From the NCBI GenBank assembly GCA_029532415.1, contig JAQOTA010000042.1, forward strand, positions 1,240,001-1,304,000: DNA of 64,000 bases, written 5' to 3'. Origin of the DNA: Marasmius tenuissimus. Lineage: Eukaryota; Basidiomycota; Agaricomycetes; Agaricales; Marasmiaceae. Positions 36,353-46,023 of this stretch are shown here, in pieces. The translations under genes were made by a program, and so were the position numbers. How positions within the stretch are numbered: position 1 is the first letter of the stretch; every line of letters starts with the position of its first letter. The notes under the pieces were generated by a model. It saw only the letters and a list, made by a program, of their open reading frames with translations. It was not told where the DNA came from and ran no database searches.

Positions 36353-36744
36353 TGAAGATGTCGGCGAACGGTAGCAGTTTGGTGAAGAGTGAACGGAGTG
36401 AGGATCTAGGTGGTCAACTGGTCATCTCCTGAAGCAACCTTCATCCGCTTCGCCTCGAATGGTTGAGTGTGATCACAGCCAGAGCGACGAATATAGTCGC
36501 ACGAAAAAGACAAAAACGACCGGTAAGAGTGAGGCATTAAATGACCATCCGAGGAACGAGCCATGAAACCGAGACCGTATCCGTCTAGTTTCTATCGCTT
36601 GGCATATTGTTGTTCGCCCTCCATTGATGATCTATTACTTACTGGAAGCCCTAGAATGAGAAATGAGCATCGGAGATTACTTGGGACCGCTTACCAGAGG
36701 GTTTGAGCTGGAAAGGAAGAGGGGAAAAAAACAAGGGAGAGATA

Positions 36745-36860
36745 TGGAGGCGAAGGGGAAAGAGAGGCCTCACGTTTTGGACCCCAGATCCGGAGATTTG
36801 CCTGCCGGGCGGGAATGCTTGAGGGTAGGTTGATCGCTCATTTTCACATGCTTCTCCCAC
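36745..36860 (-). repeat. dispersed exon-like repeat, copy R2
   Basis: The minus strand reads WEKHVKMSDQPTLKHSRPAG then loses frame relative to R1. DNA identity with R1 and R3 is strongest over CGATCAAC...GGCAAATC and GGCCTCTCTTTCC. No continuation of the gene is seen here, so it looks like an orphan exon. Confidence 0.6.
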
Positions 36861-36911
36861 CCTCTCCTGGCGTCGAGCTCGGTTCAATGCTTCCGCCTCG
36901 AGTAACGTCAA

Positions 36912-37261
36912 TCAGATTCCACTCCGCCTCGCTGCTTTTTTCCTCATGTTTCGCTGACGAGGTTCGATAGTTCTAAGGAAATGTCAAGATAAGGGAAAAT
37001 TTGAGACTAACTGACACTGTATCCAGGGCAGAGTTTTTGATTTTTCTTGCCTGATACTTGCAGATTTCCAGCATACGGGCTTTGTCGGCTACTCAGAATC
37101 TTGAAGCAATTTAGCACAACGTAGCACCATGGAACAAATAGTAATGGCCATCACTGGCCTTCCCTCTCCCCACCCATTTAGTTCCTAAACTGGTCTAGCT
37201 GTCGTTTAGTAGCCGGCGCCAAAGACTAATCTTCGCTTTATTTTGTGGAACAAACGGAGCC
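36912..37261. other. flank of copia B, no gene recognised
   Basis: Host sequence bordering the 3' LTR of element B; nothing identified. Confidence 0.4.
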
Positions 37262-37779
37262 TGATGAGCCAGCATAGTTAAAGTGCACAGTGGGTATAAC
37301 GAAGTAAACCTCACATGGGTAATACACAGAGTGTTTTTGTAGTCTTGAGATGCTTGTGAAGAGGTGATAATCAAATAGATTGTCCTAAGGCTTAAGGCCT
37401 TTTGTCCAGTCTTTTATACATAAGTTTCTGGTACATGTAATGAGTATTACACTAACTGAAACTACTACTAGAAGTAGGTATTCGGCCCTAAAGGCGTAAA
37501 AGACATTAGTACTGTGTAAGTACTTCTACCATGAATGGTAGTATGCTTGGTGAGCATAGTCGTGTTTGCCTCATGTATTGGAGGCTCTACTTATGCTATT
37601 GGATAGCGACTGTCTATAGTGTCATATATGATGAAACTAGATGTATGTAGTAAGATACGTAGACAGAGACGTAGTACGTGCATGAGGACGCAAGTGTTCT
37701 AGAGGCGTAGCTCTATAAATAGTGTGACGCATAAACAACACGTCAACAGTGCATCACATGATATCCATCATGTTCAACA
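37262..37779 (-). repeat. 3' LTR of copia B (518 bp)
   Basis: Same length and ends as the LTR at 3760-4277 (TGTTGAACATG...GGCTCATCA on the minus strand). Scattered single-base differences, several of them C/T or G/A. The TATAAAAG box of A is conserved in the complement near 37410. Confidence 0.9.
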
Positions 37780-37814
37780 CTCCCCCTCACTAAGTTCATC
37801 ATGCGATCATGGAA

Positions 37815-40800
37815 CTAGTGAAATGTTAATCCTAAAGATTGCCTGAACAATTCGAACTTTGTTCTGCCAAGATTCTTCGTAAGAAGATCAGCAGGTTGTT
37901 TAGCAGTTTCAACGAAATAGATTCGAGTCTTTCCGTGTTCCACTGCTTCCCTAATGAAATGATATCGATTGTCGATGTGTTTTGTTCTTTTATCAGTAGC
38001 TTCATTGCTGCTGAGAAAGATAGCGCCTTGGTTGTCGCTAACACATGGAACTGATTGAATAGGGAAGTTCAATTCGTTCAATAACGACTTCATCCAGCAA
38101 GCCTGACGTGTACAGTCAGATAGAGCCATATACTCTGCTTCCGTGGATGATAATGCAACCGTTTTCTGTTTCTGAGAGGCCCAGCAAACTGGTGCATTGG
38201 CAAGCTTTACGATATATCCAGTCTGTGATCGACGATCATCTTTATCAGTTGCCCAATCAGAGTCAGCAAAGGCAAGTAGTCCTTGGTTGGATCTACCATC
38301 GTAAATGAGTTCGTACTTTGCAGTATGAACTAGATATTTCACGATGTAAAGTGCCTTCTGGAGGTGTTCCTGATTAGGATTTGCTCCATACTGTGACATC
38401 TTGATTACAGCAAAGGATATATCTGGTCTCGTTCCGAGAGCCAAGTAAAGTAATGATCCGATAACCGATTGGAATCTATGCCTAATCTTGGGATTAACCT
38501 CCCCCTGGTTTTGGGTTGGGTTATAGCCTTCTGGCAAAGGCGTATATGCCGTCTTGGCGTTCAAAACTCCGAATTTACGAATTATCTTTTCAAGATAGTC
38601 TCGCTGATCAAGGATCAGTCTGCGATTCTTCCGATCTCGAGTAATTCGCATTCGCAGAAATTCTGTTGGCTCGCCTAGATCTCGGCATTCCCAGATTTTC
38701 ATGAATTCGCTTTTTAGTCTGTTGACAAGGTTGCGATCAGGACCCATGAATAAAGCATTGTCGACATAGACGACGGCAATGACCATATTGCCATTCTTGT
38801 TGAAGACATATACGCCAGCATCGGATAAGCATCGTTTGAATCCCAGACGTTTCATGGATTCAGTACATTGACGCCACCAGGCACGAGAAGCCTGTTTTAA
38901 TCCGTACAATGCTTTGCGTAACCTCCAAACCTTGCTGGAGTCTGTAACGAAGCCTTCAGGTTGTTCCATGTAAATCTCCTCGTCTAAGGCACCGTAAAGA
39001 AAAGCTGTTTTAACGTCTAGCGCAGAGATCTCCCAATCTTCAAGCGCTGCTAGTGCCAATAGAAGTCGTACGGTTTCGAATCGTACCACAGGAGAGAACA
39101 ACTCGTTATAGTCTATCCCTTGTTTCTGCGAAAATCCTTTCGCAACAAGTCTTGCCTTCTTACGGCCATCAGACTTGATGTCAAATACCCAGCGGGATTT
39201 CACCGCTTTTCGGCCTTTGGGTAGTGTGACCACATCAAAGACGTTTCTATCTTTGAGTGATTGTAATTCCAGTCTGCATGCTGCTTCCCAAGATGGTCGT
39301 TCATCTTTAGGACGTTTCTGGACTTGTTTGTATGTCCATTCACGAACGTTATCATAACTACTGGCTTGAAGACCATATAGTTGATGACCGTTATTCAGCA
39401 AGTAAACCAAGTAATTTTCTCCCCCTTGCTGAGCAAGATTGCTCATATCGTCATCTGTGTCCATAGGAGCGGCTGGATCAGGAACCCTATTTGGTATTGT
39501 TTCAGGTTCATTTGTCGGATTAATCTGACTTTGCCAGCGTGCTTGAGATTCGATATCACATTCGATCTCAGCAGGATGTCGATTTCCGTAAACATTAAAC
39601 GGACGGTTGGGAGTTACTCTATTCCTTGGAGGGTTTCTTCTGACAGCTGCTGGTTGAGGAGCGCGTAAATTCTCCCACTCATCATAGTCAGCTTGACGGA
39701 ATCCAAATGGATTTGTCGATCCAGAAGAACCAGCAGACCGTGGATCCGGACCATACTGATTAGGATTGTGATCGGAGCCTTTCAGTGATCCGAATCCATC
39801 AGTATTTGGATGATTGCCGTAGTGCACATCATCGCTTTTATCATCTGGGATAGGATCCAAGGGAGGATCTCCCCCAGGCTGATGATCGTCATCATCTGAT
39901 CCTGGTGGAGGTGGAGGATTGAAGAAATCATCATCATTGTGATGATCTTCATGGCCATCATACGGGTACGTTGGAAAGGGTATAGACCGGACAGGTTTGT
40001 CGGTTTTATCAAACTCTATGGATCCGGGCACTTCTTTCTGACATTTAGGAAACCAGTTCTCATCGAAAACTGCTTGTGGAGTAATGTATACAGAATTGTT
40101 GGTTGTTCCAAAGAATTGATAAGCTTTTGATCCGCTCTCGTAACCAATGAAGATCATTGCTTCAGAGTGTGGAGCAAGCTTATTTTTACGTTTCGGTATG
40201 TATGCATATGCGCCACATCTGAACGTCCTGAAGTATGAAACATCAGGCTTCTTATTCTCAAACAATTCAACTGGAGTTCTGTATTTCCTCGAACGAATAG
40301 GAGTTCTATTGTAGATATGGACGGCTGTGGAAATTGCAAATTCCCACCAGTTTTCAGGCGCACAAGCCTGAAAGCGCATAGCTTCAGATTTTTCTCGTAG
40401 TGTACGATTAAATCTTTCTGCTCGTCCATTCTGTTCATGCACGTTGGGAGAACCTCTTTGTGGAAATATTCCTAGAGAGTTATACCAGTCCCATTGTTCA
40501 TTTGAAAAGAATTCTCCTCCTCGATCGAAATGCACACTTTTGACCTTTTTATTAGTTTGGCGCTCTACAAGAGCTAGCCAATTGTGCAATTTCTGATCTG
40601 TATCGCTCTTTTTACGAATTGGATATACCCATCCGAATGATGTTGCATCATCGAATAAAGTTAAAGCATATTCGTTTTGATAGTAAGAGCGAGTTGGATA
40701 TTCTATCAAATCACCGTGCACGAGCTCAAGAGGCTCCTTAGCTCGTTTAGAGGATAAAGGGTACGATTTGGCAACCATTTTGCCTTTGGCGCAGCCTCGA

Positions 40801-40979
40801 CATGGTTTCGTTTCTCCCTTCGAAGTAACCAACTTCGTTGGAAGCCCTTTAACATTATCCATTAATTTTCCTAAGACTCTGGGATCACAGTGTCCCATAC
40901 GTCTGTGCCATAATTCAGAAGTATTGAAAGATACAACAGATGTGAAGGAAGTTTCTCCCACAAGAACCTTCGCGTTCAT
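37815..40979 (-). pseudogene. copia B GAG-pre-integrase, integrase, reverse transcriptase, RNase H
   Basis: Domains in order: GAG-pre-integrase HRRMGHCDPRVLGK; a zinc-binding-like CRGCAKG; integrase with HGDLIEYPTRS, FDRGGEFFS and HEQNGRAERFNRTLREK; linker GYESGSKAYQFF and a Pro/Asp-rich stretch; reverse transcriptase WVFDIKSDGRKKARLVAKGF; and RNase H SSTEAEYMALSDCTRQACW. The reverse-transcriptase signature is YVDNALFMG: the second catalytic Asp is Asn (codon at 38757-38759), which should abolish polymerisation. The ATG at 40979 is internal; the frame continues upstream through a TGA into the gag/protease part. Otherwise the frame is uninterrupted, so this copy is younger or better preserved than C. 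Confidence 0.92.
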
Positions 40980-40982
40980 CCA

Positions 40983-41850
40983 TCATAAAGGATCATCTTT
41001 ATGGCTTGGGTAAAAGCTCATTAAAAGAGAATCATCTTTCTTGCTCTGGATCGAAGCCTCTGGAGAGTCCAGTAAAGTATAGTAACCTATACTCCGGAAC
41101 TTCCCACTAGAGATTAAACGATGTGGGCTGTCGGGATTATACATCACTGGGTATAACTTTGTGACTTGAGTCACTCCTGCGCTATTGGTGTGTCGGATGA
41201 GGACAGTACCATAGCCTACTATTTGCACATTTGCTTTATCACCCGCTGATGTAGTAAGACCTATTGGCATTTCTAAAGTCTGATAGTCTGAGAAATCCGT
41301 TTTATACGGAGTCATATGCGCTGATGCCCCACTATCAAGTAGCCAGGCATTTTGCGTATTTCTCACTTCACAATCACTCGAAAATGCAGCAGAAAACGAC
41401 TTATATTTCGTTGTTGCATATACAGAAGAAATACTACATTTCCTTGGTACTGAGTTCCTTGGGATATGATAGTTCTGCATCGAGGATTTAGTGAAAGTTT
41501 GACTATTAGAACTTTGAAACACTTGCCAGTCTCCACGATCGTTGCTTTCAGCCCAATCGTTATCAACTCCTTCAAGGCCATCTCCATAGTCACCATCATC
41601 GAAGTACCGTTCATGCCATTGAAGCGGTTCTTGATTCTGACTTTGGAATCCTTGACGAACAAGATGCTCTCGTCTTGTTCTGAGTTCTTCTTGATAACGT
41701 TGATTAGCGGCGTCTTCAACTTCTATCCAAGCTTCCAATTGGCGTTTATAGTTCTGCCATTGAACGAATCTCGTGGCTTGGTATGGCTGATTGTCATCAA
41801 CAACCATAGTAATATTGCCAATACTCGTGCCATTAGCAACGTGTAAGGGC
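40983..41850 (-). pseudogene. copia B gag fragment and protease, ends at TGA for CGA
   Basis: Encodes the gag-like region from LHVANGTSIGN on, the protease motif DSGASAHMTPY, and ends HKDDPL then TGA (40983-40985) where copy A has CGA (Arg) followed by WMNAKV. A single C-to-T change therefore separates this part from the rest of pol. The open frame actually starts at 41882 in the exon-like repeat R3, giving a chimeric N-terminus (MTFPTLFPPG) that is not retroviral; I infer this is accidental. Confidence 0.88.
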
Positions 41851-41885
41851 ATTCCAGGTGGGAAGAGGGTAGGGAAAGTCATGAA

Positions 41886-41975
41886 GATGCAGAGGAAAGA
41901 GAGAGGCCCACATTTCGGAGCCCAGCTCCGACGATTTGCCGGCCGAGCAGAGATGCTTTAGGGCCGGTTGATCGA
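41886..41975 (-). repeat. dispersed exon-like repeat, copy R3, at the broken end of copia B
   Basis: Shares GATCAACCGGCCCTAAAG, GGCCGGCAAATC and GGGCCTCTCT with R1 (29700-29835) and R2 (36745-36860). It lies 35 bp from the truncated 5' end of element B, in the same orientation. Confidence 0.6.
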
Positions 41976-43554
41976 CAATCTGCGCACTTGTTGGGCCTAT
42001 CTACACCACGCGCGGCGCCTGAGCTGTGGTTGAGACCTGACAGCGCTCATCCGCTTGATCCGAACGAATTCTCAGCCAAGCACGGATTGAGGGGTCAATC
42101 CCACTCAGAATCAACTCACCCACTACGCAACTCGATTCTGAGAGACTGGCTGCCACCTGACTGTCCGCGGGTTCTTGTACCTTTTCTCCCTTTTTTAACC
42201 CTTTCGGATGCCAAAATTATTCGGGACGCAAACGTAATACATAATCAATGAACACTGTATTCAAATTTCAAACTGCAGGAAAATACAAATGAGAAAGCAC
42301 TACTATTCATGAATAATAATACTGTAGACAAGGGTATGAAAACCATCTCTTGGTACTCGTGTGCTAGCCCTATGAAGTCTGAACATCAGAACCAATTGGT
42401 TGCGCAAGCCTCTCGAAGGTGTTACTCACCTCCATGAATTTCTGTAAGTGTAACCCATGCAAAATCTGAACGGTGCGGAAGTCAGAATGCGGACATTCGT
42501 GAGGGAAAAAGGAACCTCATACCGTTGTTCTGGAGGCGGAAAAAGGTTGCAGTAACAGAGCAAAACCAGACCAGAGTTGCTAGCAGATAGACAAAGCCAA
42601 GCCAGGAGTATCAGAGCTTATGAGAGCCAGCCAACCAGATGAGATTTCGACAAGATTCAGAGGGCAGTGATAGGGCACAAGACAGCGAGCGGTAGAGCGA
42701 AGGGCTAGGGAGACGAGGCATGAAAAACAATTGGCGTCAACGCTAATCAAGAAAGACAGTATCGTGGGCCACGCACCTTGCACACATCTGCTTCATCTGG
42801 ATATCCCTTTCACTGTAAACTGTCCATGACGTGCAATCGTGTGTTAGTGGTCCTTTTCAATGATCATGGGGAGATGAGGGAGAGAAAGGAACTTGAAGGA
42901 AAAAGAACGCGCGGCAGAAACTCAAGTTCAACATCACCTGACCGCTCTGAAGAAGGACTCTTTGACCGACGCCGAATTGAGTCCAGGTTGAGATTGAACT
43001 GAGCCGAGATAGAGAGGTTGACAGCACTCTCAAGATTGGCTCGTACAGGCCTCAGAAATTACTCCGCTTGGCCCCCTCGGCTGCCAAACCAATTGACAAT
43101 ATCAGTTGAGCTCCGCGCCCAATTGGTGGTGTAAAGTAGCGTACCATAGGTACGTCACTGTATGCTATTACTTGTACCCTACTTCGGAATTTTGATACGC
43201 GAGGTACGTCAATTGATGTATTAGCATAGCCACAGTCACTGAGCGCCCTCGCCCTTGGAGAACTTCCGGCAACTGCACACCTCTACCATGTCTTTGTAAG
43301 ATAATCAGATGCTGAGAGCACTATCCTTGGATGGTTTACGAAACCACTGAACGTTAGCTATTACCCCTAAGAGGTTGGTGATCCCAGGATCTTTCTTTGT
43401 TGTGACTCACGCTCGGACTCCAGAAATAGGTTATTGCGTTCATAAATACTATGAGTATAATGGATACCACGAAAGCTTCGACTGGGTTCGATATATGGCC
43501 CCTAATTTGGAGGTCATTGAGAATCTCCCTTTAGCTATCATGTGTGCCAAGCCA
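41976..43554. other. intergenic, no gene recognised
   Basis: Short frames only. Near 43130-43230 the words GTAC/GGTACGTCA recur, but no defined unit is visible. Confidence 0.4.
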
Positions 43555-44819
43555 TCAACCGACTACAGAACTCTGGGGAGTAGCACTTGTGGTAATAATG
43601 ACCGGAATAGGATTGGGAAACACAGGTTTCGGGCGGTTCAGTGCCTCCGAACTAGACACCATAGTTGAGCTGTCGACCGATCCAGAATTCCTATGGCCTT
43701 GAAACTCCGAGATTGTCGACACGTCCGTTGAAGTCCTCAAAGGTTTCCGTTTTATCTGGAAATTGTACGTCTTCGAGGGATGGCGAATTTGTGAGACCGA
43801 ATCCGATGGCCTTATACTCGAGAACGAGGCGTCGGATGATGAATATGTGGATTCACTGGTCGAGGCGGAGTCTGAGCTGGGGTATTCTGAGCGAGCCCTT
43901 CCGCGGGGGAAAGAGTAGGCAGGCGACTGATGCCATGGTCGATTTGATACCATCATCCGATCGCTTTCGAAGGAAGTACATGATCCAGCCTCTTTGTGAA
44001 GGATTCGCCTCTCTCGTCTTCGACGACGACAGAGGTAGATGAAGATTGCCAGAATCAGCAGCAAAATAAAAGTTCCTAGCACCGATCCAATGATTCTTGC
44101 CTTGCGATCAGGGTCTACAGGCGATGCCATTGCGACGATCTCGATAAAGTCGTCGGGCCCTGGAGTATGGTTACCTTCGGCTTGACCATGGCTCTGGTGA
44201 TCATCGTCATCATCGCTATCGCTATCGTCATCAGAGTCCCTGCCTCCGCCCCCAGGTCCTTCTGCATGACGATCTTTTTGCCAATCATTATGATCTCCGT
44301 TTCGATAAGGATGGCCGTTTTTACCAAATTCCACCGATTCAAAATTCTCGTTTGATGCAGGAGCCTCGTTGCATTCAGGCTCTTCGCTAGCGCATTGTAT
44401 CAGGCCTGCCGCAATTGATCGAACGAACAAGGACATACCCTTCACTGAACCCTTCTAACCGATATCTTCTGATATGTAATATGAGATTCCTTGAGAAACC
44501 AACAGGTTGTTAAAATGCCCCCTCACCCGATCTCGGTGACATTGAAAGTCACAGTGCCATAAAACTTCATTTTATCTAGGCAATTTAAAACCCTGGAGCG
44601 CGCACTCTCGTATTGTATCAAATGAATCCCAACGACAGAGTCGTCGCCCGATCCCTTGCTCCATGTTGCGGTTGTGGGAACACCGACAGTGACAGTTGGG
44701 TTCGCCCAGATTTCGAAACAAACGCATGAGTGAATTGTGAGCGGAAGATACCTAATTTCGTCAGTATGTAGTGGAATACCCCTATGTATAAGATATACGC
44801 ACAGTAAATTCCTAAGCAT
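43555..44819 (-). pseudogene. G1: signal peptide, extracellular domain, single-TM protein; 4-bp frameshift
   Basis: Exon 1 is 17 nt (44819-44803, MLRNL + 2 nt), exon 2 44751-44527, exon 3 starts after an acceptor near 44490. The protein shows a secretion signal, a beta-rich segment FEIWANPTVTVGVPTTATWS like the Kre9/Knh1-type domain of fungal wall proteins, an acidic linker (GGGGRDSDDDSDSDDDDD), one transmembrane helix (IIGSVLGTFILLLILAIFIYLC), basic stop-transfer residues, and a Ser/Pro-rich cytoplasmic tail with SPAYSFPRGRARSEY. Between GYVLVRS and IAAGLIQC near 44415 the frame is shifted by a tandem duplication TTCGTTCG, so as read the protein would end early. Paralogues are G2 and G3. Confidence 0.72.
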
Positions 44820-46023
44820 CGGGAGAGATGGTGGGGATACGAAAGAAAGGGCAGTCGCAGATAAAAGCCTACTCCGCAGTCGCATCCAGATCTTCTCCCG
44901 CGGCTCATGGGACCCCATTCCTGATGAACAACCAGAGAACTTTTATCTCCGAAGTATGTTGACAGAGCATTCATCAACATCATCGGGATCGAATGGATCC
45001 CATCGTCGCCGGGATCTTAAAAAATACCGTGTGACTTGAGCGTATCCAAGGGCTACCGCCGCCAATGATAGTAAATGATGTCGATGATCAGAGTGTGAAG
45101 TATTCGAAACGTAGGCCGGGGATGGTACTTCACGAATATTCATTACACTTAGCTTCGCAAGAGGCAAAGGCCGCTTACAAACCGCGGGATCGATTTGCAT
45201 TGCAGACCTGTGAGAATATCACCGACATCAGATGAACATAAAAGAGTATAGCCACAAACCACAGCTCCAAATCACGCACAAGGATAGACCAACTCTACCC
45301 CCAACTTATACGGTATCTACATTTTCGTATTGAGATACGTCGCTAGCCGTGCATCAGCACACGCCTATCTCCTCCCTGCCCTCCGTCTTTCCAAAAAACG
45401 TTTCAACATTACTTAGGTTTATAGAGGCGAGCTTCCGGTCCATCGAGAGAGGGGTTCATAAAGCAATAAAGAAATGGTAGAAGGCGGTATCGATGAATGG
45501 CCTGGCCGAACACAGCCTCGCACGTTGCGACCGATCGGCTAGTACAGTCGAACGTAGTGAAAAAAAAAAGGGTAGTGATGCCCATAATGGGGCTATGATT
45601 CGCGTGAGTCGAGTCTCGCTATGCCTCCAAGCCTATCCAAATGGGTTAAAGGCAATGGCGCGAGGGTCTTAATAACTAGAATGCCGGTGATCACTGGTGG
45701 CAATCAATACACTGTTCCCGAACTCATAGGCTATGAACCTATGGACCTATACAGATCCGAGCCCTTACGATGCCGGTAGGCAAAAGCATCAACCCGAGCT
45801 TCGTGGAGGAGCACAACGCGCGTGACATATAATTATAAGAATAACTGAGTATAAGAAGGTCTAAACTGGCTAAGAGGACCCGAATAATAGTAATTAGTGA
45901 GTGGATACGACGTTGGAGAAAAGACTGCTCAAACGAAGGGAAGTTATACTTGGTATAAGACGCAACCGTCCGACAACATCAATAAATAGATAAATTATCT
46001 GAATGAGGGTAATGAAAGATTAA
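44820..46023. other. intergenic between G1 and laccase; holds one dispersed repeat
   Basis: Upstream of G1, translated DNA resembles that upstream of G3 (LVVHQEW...SR), so the duplication included 5' flank. Apart from the repeat at 45589-45778 nothing is recognised. Confidence 0.5.
45589..45778 (+). repeat. dispersed repeat, copy 2 (partner at 25491-25710)
   Basis: Same order of shared blocks as copy 1, lacking about 40 bp in the middle; preceded by an A9 run at 45561-45569. Confidence 0.65.

Larger units (their letters stand above)
37262..41850 (-). mobile_element. Ty1/copia retrotransposon B, 5'-truncated second copy of element A
   Basis: Minus-strand copy carrying part of gag, protease, integrase, reverse transcriptase, RNase H, polypurine tract and one LTR. 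It lacks the 5' LTR and the first part of gag: homology to A starts at 41850 (A position about 413). It keeps the integrase that A has lost. Two inactivating changes are visible: TGA at 40983-40985 and a reverse transcriptase YVDN. No target duplication can be defined because the 5' end is truncated at the exon-like repeat R3. Confidence 0.93.

Noticed and set aside
41851..41882. Chimeric open frame joining host repeat R3 to copia gag as a domesticated gene
   Set aside because: The frame is interrupted by TGA at 40983 and the reverse transcriptase is catalytically altered; the fusion is most likely accidental.
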